Assembly: GCF_000482865.1 (NCBI RefSeq) | Contig: NZ_AXWW01000034.1 | Coordinates: forward strand, 28,344 to 92,343 | DNA from: Actinokineospora inagensis DSM 44258 | GTDB lineage: Bacteria; Actinomycetota; Actinomycetes; Mycobacteriales; Pseudonocardiaceae | Direction of reading: 5' to 3' | Length of the DNA: 64,000 nucleotides | Shown: positions 53,201 to 58,800 of the stretch, piece after piece | Layout of the letters: every line of letters starts with the position of its first letter | How positions within the stretch are numbered: position 1 is the stretch's first letter | The notes under the pieces: generated by a model | What the model saw: only the letters and a program-made list of their open reading frames with translations | Told to the model about the DNA's origin: nothing | The model's database searches: none | Made by a program: the position numbers and the translations under genes

Positions 53201-55736
53201 GCACGTGGTGTGGACCCCGGCGGCGGTGGCCCCCGAGGATGCCGCGCTGGAAGCCCTGATCACCGCGCAGGACTGGGTCGCGGACCCGAGGTTCGCCGAG
53301 TCGCGCCTGGTCGTGCGCACCCGTGGGGCGGTCGCCACCGCGCCGGGGGAGCACGTCACCGACCTCGCGGGGGCCGCCGTCCACGGGCTGTTCCGATCGG
53401 CCGCCAACGAGAACCCCGGCCGCTTCGCCATTGTCGACCTCGACGACCACCCCGACTCCGCCGCCGCCCTCGGGCAGGCGCTGGCGACCGACGAACCTGA
53501 GATCGCGATCCGGCGCGGCACCATCACCGCTCCGCGCCTCGCTCGATCCGCCGCCCCGGACCTCGCCCTGCTGCCCAGCACGACCTTGGACGTCGTCGGT
53601 GACCGCACCATCGACAACCTCGCGTTCGTGCCGGTCGAGTCCGGTGATCTCGGGCCGACCGAGGTGCGGGTCGCGATGCGGGCGATGGGCGTCAACTTCC
53701 GCGATGTCGCCATCACCCTGGGTCTGGTTCCCGACCAGCAGGGCATGGGCACGGAAGGTGCCGGTGTCGTCGTCGCGGTCGGTGCGGAGGTCACCGACCT
53801 CGCCCCGGGTGACCGCGTGTTCGGCGTGTTCAGCACCTGCTTCGGACCGGAGGCGACCACAGACCGCCGCGCGCTGGCCCGGATGCGTCCACAGTGGAGC
53901 TTCGCTGAGGCCGCGTCCGTCCCGACCCCGTTCCTCACGGCGTACTACGGCCTGGTCGACCTCGCGGGTATGGCCGAGGGTGACACGGTCCTCGTGCACG
54001 CCGCGTCCGGTGGGGTCGGCATGGCCGCCGTCCAGTTGGCCAGGCACTTCGGCGCGGAACCGTTCGGCACGGCCAGTCCGGCGAAGTGGTCCGCGACCGG
54101 ACTCCACGACGACCACCTGGCGTCGTCCCGGTCGCTGGACTTCGAACCCCGGCTGCGCGCAGCCACCGACGGTCGCGGTTTCGACATCGTGCTGAACTCG
54201 CTGGCGGGCGAGTTCGTCGACGCGTCGCTGCGGCTGCTCGCCCCCGGTGGCCGCTTCATCGAGATGGGCAAGACCGACATCCGCACCGATGCCGGGGGCG
54301 ATTACCGCGCCTTCGACCTGGTCGAGGCGGGCCCGCGGCGGCTCGGCGAGCTGTTGGCCGAGGTGCTGGCCCTGTTCGACCAGGGCGCGCTGGAGTTGCT
54401 GCCGCTCACCGCCTGGGATCTGCGCCAAGCCCCGGCCGCGTTCCGGCACATCGCGGGCGCCCGGCACATCGGCAAGAACGTGCTGACCGTGCCCGCCCCG
54501 ATCGACCCGGACGGCACCGTCCTGATCACCGGCGGCAGCGGCGTCCTCGCGGGCATCCTGGCCCGCCATCTCGTCGACCAGCACGGTGTCCGCGACGTGC
54601 TGCTGGTCAGCCGCTCCGGTGCGGCTCCGGCGGACATGCCCGCCGGGGCTCGCGCGGTGGCTTGTGACGTCACCGACCGGAGGGCCTTGGCAGCGTTGCT
54701 GGACGGGGTGCGGCTCACCGGCGTCGTCCACGCCGCCGGGGTCCTCGACGACGGTGTCCTCGGCTCGCTCACGCCGGACCGGCTCACTGCCGTCATGCGC
54801 CCCAAGGTGACCGCCGCCCTGCTGCTCGACGAGTTGACCGCCGGCCATGACCTGGCGTTCTTCGTGCTCTACTCGTCCGCGTCGGCCACCCTCGGCACCC
54901 CCGGCCAGGCCAACTACGCGGCGGCGAACGCCGTTCTCGACGCCCTCGCCCACCGCCGTCGCACCCGGGGCCTATCCGCGCAGTCGCTGGCGTGGGGGCT
55001 GTGGGAGCAGGCGAGCGCGATGACCGGCCACCTGGATCGGGGCCACCGGGACCGCGCGGGCAAGACGATCACCGCAGAGCAGGGGATGGCCCTGTTCGAC
55101 GCCGCGATCACCCGGACCGACGCGCACCTCGTCCCGATCAACCTCGACCTGGCCGCCGTCCGCGACATCCCCCCGCTGCTGCGCGGCCTGGTCCGACCCA
55201 CCGCCCCGACCCGCGCCAAGGCGGGCGCCGCCCGCCCGCTCGACCTCGGCGACCGCCTCACCCGGCTTCCCGAACCCGAGCAGCGCCGCACCCTGCTCGA
55301 CCTGGTCCGCGACCACGCCGCCACCGTCCTCGGCCACGCCGACACGAGCGCGGTCGGCCCCGAGCGCGCGTTCAAGGAACTCGGCTTCGACTCGCTCACC
55401 GGCGTCGAACTGCGCAACCGGCTCGCGGGCGGCACCGGCCTGCGGCTGCCCGCGACGCTCGTCTTCGACCACCCCACCCCGGTCGAACTGGCCGACCGGC
55501 TGTGGGGCGACCTGGTGGGCACGGCCGAGCCCGACGCGGCCGCGCTCGCCGATCTCGACCGGCTCACCGCGACCGTGGCGTCGCTGCCGGTGGGGGCCCT
55601 GGCCGACAGCGCGCTGGTCGACCGGCTGCGGGCGCTGCTGGACACCGTCACCGGCGGGGGTGTCACCGAGCGGTTGGCGGCCGCCTCGGCCGACGACGTC
55701 TTCGACTTCATCGACAAGGAACTCGGCGTGTCCTGA
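41124..55736 (+). CDS. Modular type I polyketide synthase, three modules (gene C)
   Basis: 4,870 residues from GTG 41124, preceded by a good ribosome-binding site. Residues 1-33 are a classic docking coil (KKYLEYLKRLTADLRQARRR). C1 (from residue 34) and C2 (from 1453) are KS-AT-KR-ACP; C3 (from 2846) is KS-AT-DH-ER-KR-ACP; the docking tail runs from about 4794 and ends FDFIDKELGVS. C1 and C3 carry GHSQGE and YASH, predicting methylmalonyl-CoA; C2 carries GHSIGE and HAFH, predicting malonyl-CoA. The protein thus introduces the first two methyl branches in the visible assembly line. It lies 240 bp after gene B and 49 bp before gene D, most likely in one transcript. By eye there is no TTA codon, unlike the other three genes. 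Confidence 0.97.
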   Translation: MTDEKKYLEYLKRLTADLRQARRRLRVAEDRPHEPIAIVGMACRYPGGVTGPDQLWDLVAGGRDGVSPFPTDRGWDVQFADDPDAPGTSYAREGGFVHTAAAFDAALFGISPREAVAMDPQQRILLETAWEAVERTGVDPLSLRGSRTGVFIGSSSSAYGAGLRELPPGAEGHLLTGNAPSVVSGRVAYTLGLEGPAVTVDTACSSSLVALHLAVQALRSGECDLALTGGVTVMTTPGIFTEFSRQKGLAADGRCKAFAAAADGTGWAEGVGVLVVERLADAKARGHRVLAVVRGTAVNSDGASNGLTAPNGPAQERVIRAALANARLAAADVDAVEAHGTGTTLGDPIEAQALLATYGQNRERPLRLGSIKSNLGHAQAAAGAAGIIKVVQALRHGLLPKTLHVDAPTPHVDWSAGSVELLTEASPWPRDPDRPRRAGVSSFSVSGTNAHIVIEEAEATEATESAPPPAVVAWRIAAKSDDALRASAARLSTVDGEPADVAWSLATGRAALEHRAVVVGSTGDELRAGLAAVARGESAGNVVAGVARSEVAPVFVFPGQGSQWTGMATALLETSPVFAARMAECAQALSEYIDWPLLDAVRGGDLDRVDVVQPVLWAVMVSLAELWRSVGVIPAAVIGHSQGEIAAAVVAGALSLADGAKVVALRSRAIAEVLGGTGGMVSLALPLAEAAELLAGRPGLSVAAVNGPLSTVVSGDVPALDELSAHCEEAGVRARRVPVDYASHSAHVERLRDRLDLGGLTPAAAEVPFYSAVTGEVIDPTGLDGDYWYRNLRETVRFDLATSAALAAGHPVFIEVSAHPVLTIGLQETLDAAGTGTALATLRRDEGDLRRWLTAVAEAHVAGVRVDWSALASGGTWVDLPTYAFQREHYWLAAPVTAAESWRYRVAWQPLSPATRATGTWVLVRTEGVDCAPFIDALAAAGLEPQEVVLTDDDLDRWSMAERMREIGDADGILSLLAHDDRPHFDDDAVTVGVGGTLTLVQALGDAGVAAPLWCVTRGLDDPVQAQVWGLGRVAALEAATRWGGLIDLPDGPDGVAPALVSVLGGLEDQVSVRAAGVFARRLERSTEPRSTVPMSLSGAVLVTGGTGALGASVARWLVGRGVRVVLASRRGMDAPGAAELSAELSAPVVACDVADRASLAAVLAEYAVVGVVHAAGVDHSVPLDETDVSEFAEGLRAKVVGARWLDELLGAEAELFVLFSSIAGVWGSGNQSAYAAANAYLDALAESRRAHGQVATSVAWGAWADAGMATRGGAGDYLRRRGINPMSPQRCLAALATAVDGGDTCVTVADIDWDRFVPTFTTSRPSPLLSAFTAAPVEGAEDVSALAKALEGRTRAERQRIALDFVRRETSVVLGYSDPVEADRPFKDLGVDSVTAVEVRNRLATVTGIRLPATAVFDHPSPTALAAHLLATAAPEQTGPTVVEHRGGGLDGVAIVGMSCRFPGGVDSPEALWRLVRDEVDGVSVFPTDRGWDLGRADGAFAPEGGFVYDATTFDADLFGISPREAASMDPQQRVLLEAAWEVLERANVDPLSLRGTDTGVFVGASASGYGVGMNTASGSEGHYLTGTSSSVMSGRVAYTFGLEGPAVTIDTACSSSLVALHLAIRALANGECGMAIVAGVAVMTSSDIFSEFSRQNGLAADGRCKSFAAAADGTGWGEGVGALLVMPLADAIGQGRMIHAVVRGSAVNSDGASNGLTAPNGPSQQRVIRAALADAGLSSSDVDVVEGHGTGTRLGDPIEAQALLATYGQDRDTPLWLGSLKSNIGHTQAASGMAGIIKMAMAMRHATLPRTLHVDTPTPHVDWTAGAITLLTTARPWLADHPRRAGISAFGVSGTNAHVIIEEPPTAPDRVPSDAVIAPWVFSGKTGSALDARLAATPDHSTVDIAYTLAVGRADLQHRAVVLAGETIARDVAEPRRLGYLFTGQGSQRQGMGEELRQAFPVFAEVYDDIRDRLRFGDDLDQTGDAQPALFALQVALFRLLESWGLSPDVLIGHSIGELAAAHVAGVLDLDDACTLVGARARLMQRLPQTGAMLAVEIAESELDLPEGVDMAAVNADRSVVVSGDSSVVQKLEDRWRGEGGRVKRLAVSHAFHSHHMDPMLDEFAEVANRLDYREPAIRIMPTAPGRVDTPEYWVGQVRATVRFADAVAGQDADFLELGPDGVLSALVENTALPLLRNGKPEPETAVRALAEMWVRGTKVDWAAVIGGGNAVDLPTYPFQRQRFWLDTFAAPAPDTGDEQAFWAAVDQGDATTLAAGLDLDATTIDTVLPALTAWRKDRTRRSTVDSWRYKTVWTPIEPGTPAVGTWLAVACPEDIRDALRNQGLRLVEVDLDGTETDRWSLAQRLLGDYDGVIAGTLPGAHPEYPDLPKAVALTVLLVQALGDAGVTAPLWCVTRNAQSVGRSDRPADPDQTVLWGLGRVAALEFAQRWGGLVDLPDVLDTRAAARLAAVLTGPEDQVAVRGSGVYARRLTRAGGTATTPWRTRGTTLITGGTGALAGHAAALLVDRGAGHLLLLSRSGPDSPQAEALRATYGDRVTIKACDVADRDALREAVAGHDIRTVVHTAGMVEAVPLAETGLGEFADVLRAKATGAANLHALLPDAHFVLFSSIAATWGSGNQAAYSAANAYLDGLAEHRRANGQPTTSVAWGPWAGSGMLVAEDAEDYLARRGLSAMDPALATVALAKALDHGDTTVTVADVDWSRFTAAFTTSRPSPLLADFTEPVEVAEVKPVHPGNLLTLVRASAAAVLGHSDATAIEPTRPFNDLGFDSLTAVELRDRLVAATGVALPATLVFDYPTARALADHLAGHLDRPEVTRATDPTEPIAIIGMACRYPGGVRSPEDLWELVRTGGDGMGAFPTDRGWWLDGLYDPDPDNPASSHTHEGGFLYDVADFDAALFGISPREAVAMDPQQRLLLESTWEAFERAGINPFSLKGSSTGVFAGTNSHDYLSLLADAPEGSEGYLATGSSASVVSGRVAYTFGLEGPAVTIDTACSSSLVALHTAVRSLRGGECSMAVAAGVVVMSTPGVFTEFSRQNGVARDGRCKAYADAADGTGWGEGVGVLIVERLSDARRSGHRVLALVRGSAVNSDGASNGLTAPNGPSQQRVIRAALADAGLGTADVDVVEGHGTGTRLGDPIEAQALLATYGQDRDEPLWLGSVKSNIGHTQAASGVAGVIKMVQAMRHGLLPRTLHVDAPSSHVDWTAGSVRLLTEAVAWPDEGRARRAAVSSFGVSGTNAHIVLESAGPADLPEPAVRAAVPLVLSGDSADAVREQAELLSTVDANPVDVAWTLATARAQLSHRAVVFGRDGLVALAEGREPVGTAKSDGPVFVFPGQGSQWVGMAVDLLDEPVFRDRVEQCERALAPHVDWSLLDVLRGGDLDRVDVVQPVLWAVMVSLAELWMSVGVRPSAVVGHSQGEIAAAVVAGGLSLDDGARVVALRAKAIADLLRPATEVTSDLHREWADSPGVDGGMVSVAVGQVDAERLIGSWPALSVAAVNGPLSTVVSGDAGALDELLAVCAEVEIRARRVPVDYASHSAHVERVRDRVLADLAPITPIAGTIPFHSAVTAGQVDTAGLDARYWYDNLRHTVLFEQATAGLLDAGRTTFLEVSAHPVLTVAIQETLDACDATGTVLATLRRDEPGHWLVALAEAHSAGIDVDWARVLRDWGGRVVDLPTYAFQRRRYWPKPVTGADVTAAGLADAGHCLLGAQVPLAGDDGALWTGRLSVATHPWLADHAVGGSILLPGTAFVDLALHAGAHIEDLTLRTPLVVPERGAVHLQLRTDPTGAVTVHSRPEAGGDWTTHATGTLTDTPAEPVHLTWPPIGDPLDTDGFYAALAESGYGYGPTFQGLTAAWKTEGAVHAEVELADVTGFGIHPGLLDSALHAATLGGLLTGGALLPFAWSGVTLHATGATALRVRITPLGPDTIAVAATDPQGDPVITIDSLVLRPFTAAADSDALFRVDWVPVVATAATAATAAAEAAEYTVGHPGEIADPVPAHVVWTPAAVAPEDAALEALITAQDWVADPRFAESRLVVRTRGAVATAPGEHVTDLAGAAVHGLFRSAANENPGRFAIVDLDDHPDSAAALGQALATDEPEIAIRRGTITAPRLARSAAPDLALLPSTTLDVVGDRTIDNLAFVPVESGDLGPTEVRVAMRAMGVNFRDVAITLGLVPDQQGMGTEGAGVVVAVGAEVTDLAPGDRVFGVFSTCFGPEATTDRRALARMRPQWSFAEAASVPTPFLTAYYGLVDLAGMAEGDTVLVHAASGGVGMAAVQLARHFGAEPFGTASPAKWSATGLHDDHLASSRSLDFEPRLRAATDGRGFDIVLNSLAGEFVDASLRLLAPGGRFIEMGKTDIRTDAGGDYRAFDLVEAGPRRLGELLAEVLALFDQGALELLPLTAWDLRQAPAAFRHIAGARHIGKNVLTVPAPIDPDGTVLITGGSGVLAGILARHLVDQHGVRDVLLVSRSGAAPADMPAGARAVACDVTDRRALAALLDGVRLTGVVHAAGVLDDGVLGSLTPDRLTAVMRPKVTAALLLDELTAGHDLAFFVLYSSASATLGTPGQANYAAANAVLDALAHRRRTRGLSAQSLAWGLWEQASAMTGHLDRGHRDRAGKTITAEQGMALFDAAITRTDAHLVPINLDLAAVRDIPPLLRGLVRPTAPTRAKAGAARPLDLGDRLTRLPEPEQRRTLLDLVRDHAATVLGHADTSAVGPERAFKELGFDSLTGVELRNRLAGGTGLRLPATLVFDHPTPVELADRLWGDLVGTAEPDAAALADLDRLTATVASLPVGALADSALVDRLRALLDTVTGGGVTERLAAASADDVFDFIDKELGVS
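41223..45416 (+). other. Module C1: KS-AT-KR-ACP (methylmalonyl, A-type KR)
   Basis: KS is 41223-42494, Cys codon 41733. AT is 42777-43690, with VFPGQGSQW, Ser codon 43044 in GHSQGE and YASH at 43344-43355: methylmalonyl-CoA, the first in the window. The KR structural half is from 43827 and the catalytic half 44418-45125, with [21 protein letters not shown] and Tyr codon 44826. It has the Trp and Gln (not His) before the Tyr, so A1-type is suggested, retaining the methyl configuration. ACP is 45210-45416 with LGVDSVTAVEV, a conservative change from LGFDSLTAVEL; Ser codon 45303. Outcome: alpha-methyl, beta-hydroxyl. Confidence 0.93.
45480..49610 (+). other. Module C2: KS-AT-KR-ACP (malonyl, A-type KR, dimerisation element)
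   Basis: KS is 45480-46720, Cys codon 45966. AT is 46938-47720, with Ser codon 47172 in GHSIGE and HAFH at 47457-47468: malonyl. It is a shortened AT with [10 protein letters not shown]. The dimerisation element (FWAAVDQGDATTLAAGL...LPALTAWRKDR) lies at about 47890-48072. The KR catalytic half is 48645-49335; its nucleotide loop reads TGGTGALA instead of TGGTGALG, with FSSIAATWGSGNQ and Tyr codon 49056, so it should still be an active A-type KR. ACP is 49401-49610, Ser codon 49500. Outcome: beta-hydroxyl. Confidence 0.92.
49659..55503 (+). other. Module C3: KS-AT-DH-ER-KR-ACP, fully reducing (methylmalonyl)
   Basis: KS is 49659-50930, Cys codon 50175. AT is 51180-52110, Ser codon 51444 in GHSQGE and YASH at 51798-51809: methylmalonyl-CoA. 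It has an extra stretch of about 18 residues (PATEVTSDLHREWADSPGVD) before GGMVSVAV. DH is 52308-53070, His codon 52410 (HAVGGSILLP) and Asp in LLDSALHA. ER is 53577-54498, with GVNFRDVA, HAASGGVGMAA and Val rather than Tyr at the fingerprint position (GLVPDQ), which by the known correlation predicts a 2R methyl. The KR catalytic half is 54513-55190, LDDGVL (B-type), TGGSGVLA, Tyr codon 54915. ACP is 55296-55503, Ser codon 55392. Confidence 0.92.
53112..53138 (+). repeat. Three 9-bp repeats at the DH/KR junction of C3
   Basis: GCCACAGCG is repeated three times in tandem and encodes ATA-ATA-ATA. It lies at the start of the KR structural half, the same architectural position as the 18-bp repeats in A3. 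Confidence 0.75.
55504..55733 (+). other. C-terminal docking region of gene C
   Basis: About 76 residues after the last ACP. Helices (ALADLDRLTATVASLP and SALVDRLRALLDTVTGG) are followed by SADDVFDFIDKELGVS. It is the same class as the tail of gene B and should bind the N-terminal coil of gene D. Confidence 0.82.
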
Positions 55737-55770
55737 TCGGCGCGAACGCCCACCCCGGACCGGATGTGCT

Positions 55771-55777
55771 GGAAGGA
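55771..55777 (+). promoter_or_regulatory. Ribosome-binding site of gene D
   Basis: GGAAGGA lies eight bases upstream of the ATG at 55786, in the 49-bp gap after gene C. There is no room for a usual promoter plus leader, so genes C and D are probably co-transcribed. Confidence 0.75.
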
Positions 55778-55785
55778 CCACCGAC

Positions 55786-55881
55786 ATGGTTGACCCCGGA
55801 CAGGACGAGAAGCTCCTGCGGTATCTCAAGCGGGTCACCGCCGACCTCGCCGACACGCGCGAGCGGCTGGCCGCGCTGCGG
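55786..55881 (+). other. N-terminal docking coil of gene D
   Basis: Thirty-two residues with [20 protein letters not shown], the same class as the gene C coil. The expected partner is the C-terminal tail of gene C. Because B/C and C/D use the same class, charge differences within the coils must decide pairing. Confidence 0.82.
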
Positions 55882-58800
55882 GAGCCGGTCGCCGTCGTCG
55901 GCATGGCCTGCCGGTACCCCGGCGGCGTGCGCACCCCCGACGACCTGTGGCGGTTGGTCCGGGACGGCCGGGACGCGATCACCGGCTTCCCGGACGGCCG
56001 CGGTTGGGACGCCGACCCGCTGACCGTGCGCGGCGGTTTCCTCGACGACGCCGACCGGTTCGACCCGGCCCTGTTCGGCATCAGCCCGCGCGAGGCGTTG
56101 ACCATGGACCCGCAGCAGCGCGTGCTGCTGGAGGTCGCCTGGGAAGCCGTGGAGCGGGCGGGCATCGACCCGCTGTCGCTGCGTGGCACCCGGACCGGCG
56201 TGTTCGCGGGCGCGGGCGCGTCGAACTACGGCATCGGCCTCGAACTGCCCGAAGGCGCCGAAGGGCACCTGCTGACCGGTAGCGCGGCGAGCGTCGTGTC
56301 GGGTCGGGTGGCGTACGCGCTGGGCCTGGAGGGCCCGGCGGTCACGATCGACACCGCGTGCTCGTCCAGCCTGGTCGCGCTGCACATGGCGGTCCGGTCG
56401 CTGCAGGCCGACGAGTGCGCCGTCGCGCTCGCCGCGGGCGTGACCGTGATGGCGGGCCTCGGCCTCTACAGCGAGTTCGGTGCTCAAGGTGGCCTGGCGG
56501 GCGATGGCCGATGCAAGGCGTTCGCCGCGGCGGCCGACGGCACTGGTTGGGGCGAGGGCGCCGGGGTTCTCGTGCTGACCCGGCTCTCCGAGGCCCAACG
56601 CCGCGGGTACGACGTGTTGGCCGTGGTCAGCGGCTCCGCGGTCAACTCGGACGGCGCCTCCAACGGTCTCACCGCCCCCAACGGCCCCTCGCAGCAGCGG
56701 GTCATCCGGGCGGCGCTGGCCAACGCGGGCCTTGCACCGTCCGATGTGGACGCCATCGAGGCGCACGGTACCGGAACCGCGCTGGGTGACCCGATCGAGG
56801 CGCAGGCCCTGGCCGCCGCCTACCGGGACCGGACCGAACCGCTGCACCTCGGCTCGATCAAGTCCAACATCGGGCACACCCAGGCCGCCGCCGGGGTGGC
56901 AGGCGTGATCAAGTCGGTGCTGGCGCTGCGGCACGGGGTCCTGCCCCGGACCCTGCACGCCGACGAGCCGTCCCCGCACATCGACTGGTCCGGCCCGCTG
57001 GCGCTGCTCACCGCCGAGCGCACCTGGCCCATCGTCGACCGACCACGCCGGATCGGCGTGTCCTCATTCGGCATGAGCGGCACCAACGCGCACGTCATCC
57101 TGTCCTCAGTGGACCCAGCGCACCCCCAGGCCGGCGAACCCGGCACGGCGCCACCGCTCCTGCCGTGCCTGGTGTCCGGCCACACCCCCGAGGTGCTGCG
57201 CGAACAGGCCCACCGGCTGCTCGGCTCGCTGGACGGGTCCCTGCTCGACCTCGGCCACACCCTCGCCACCGCGCGAGCCGCGCTCGACCACCGCGCCGTG
57301 GTCCTGGCGGCGGACCGCGACGGGCTGGTCGACGGCCTGCGGGCGGTCGCCGCCGGTCGGGCCGCGGGGAGCGTGGTCACCGGCACGGTCGACGACGGTC
57401 GTACCGCGTTCCTGTTCACCGGTCAGGGCGCGCAGCGGACGGGCATGGGGGATGAGCTGGGCGGGTTCCCGGTATTCGCCGCCGCGCACGCCGAGGTCGT
57501 CGCCGCGCTCGGCGGGATCGGCACGGACCTGGATCAGACCGGCGACGCTCAACCGGCCTTGTTCGCGTTCGAGGTCGCGCTGTTCCGGCTGCTGGAGTCC
57601 TGGGGGGTGCGGCCGGACTTCCTGATCGGCCACTCCATCGGCGAGATCGCCGCCGCCCACGTAGCGGGCATCCTCACCCTGCCCGACGCGTGCCACCTGG
57701 TCACCGCCCGCGCCCGCCTCATGCAGGCCCTCCCGCCCGGCGGCGCCATGCTCGCCGTCGAGGCCACCGAGGCGGAACTGGTCTTGCCCGACGGAGTCGA
57801 CTTGGCCGCGGTCAACGGTCCCCGCGCGGTCGTGCTTTCCGGGTCGGAACCGCTGATCCACCAGTTGAGAGACCAGCTCCAGGGCTACCGGACCAAGCTG
57901 CTGCCGGTCTCGCACGCCTTCCACTCCCGGCTGGTCGACCCGGTGCTCGGCGAGTTCCGGACCGCGCTCGCCGACATCGAGTTCGGTCGGGCCACGCTGC
58001 CGGTCGTGTCCACCGTGACCGGCGAGCTGCTGGTCGACGCCGACGCCGGGTACTGGGTGCGCCAGGTCCGGGCGACCGTCCGGTTCGGCGCCGCGGTCGA
58101 CTGGGCGCTGGCCGCCGGGGTCACCAAGTTCCTGGAGGTCGGACCGGACGGCGCGTTGTCCGCCCTTGTCGACGGCGCGATCGCGTTGTCCCGCCGCGAC
58201 CGCGACGAGGTCGACTCGCTGGTCACCGGCGTCTCCCGCGCCCACGTCGTCGGAGTGGGGGTCGACTGGCGTGCGGTGTTCCAGCCGTGGGGTGGTCGGG
58301 CGGTCCCGCTGCCCACCTACGCCTTCCGCCGCGACCGGTACTGGCTCACCACCGCTGCCCCGGGGGCCGACACCGCCGACGCGGGCTTCTGGGCCGCCGT
58401 CGACCGGGACGACCCTGCCGCCCTCGCCGCGACGCTGCGCACCGACGAGGACGCCGTCCGCACCGTGCTGCCCGCCCTGCTGGACTGGCGCCGCGACCAG
58501 CGCGAACGGTCCGAAGTGGACACCTGGTGCTACCGGGCGGGCTGGACCCCGTTGACCGGCCTCGACGCGCCCGACCCCGGGACCTGGCTGGTGGTCATCC
58601 CGTCCGGCAAGGCCGACGACCAGTCGGTGATCGGCACCGTCCGGGCCCTGCGCGGCCACGGCGTGGACGTGGTCGAGCTGCCGCTGGCCCGCACCGAGGT
58701 CGACCGCTGGTCCGTCGCCGCCCGCCTGCGCGACATCGTCGGGATGGGCTTCACCGCCGTCCTGTCCCTGCTCGCCGACGACGACACCCCGCACGCCGAG

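Noticed and set aside
53888..53898. Operator for a specific regulator at the TCCACAGTGGA sites
   Set aside because: The sites are scattered inside coding sequence rather than upstream of genes, which does not fit a simple operator.
1103..54953. Very long open frames on the - strand (for example about 1103-4414, 6704-10171, 34344-38795, 44547-47933)
   Set aside because: They are antisense to PKS domains and exist because the GC-biased third positions remove stops on the other strand. Their translations are Arg/Gly/Val-rich with no domain.
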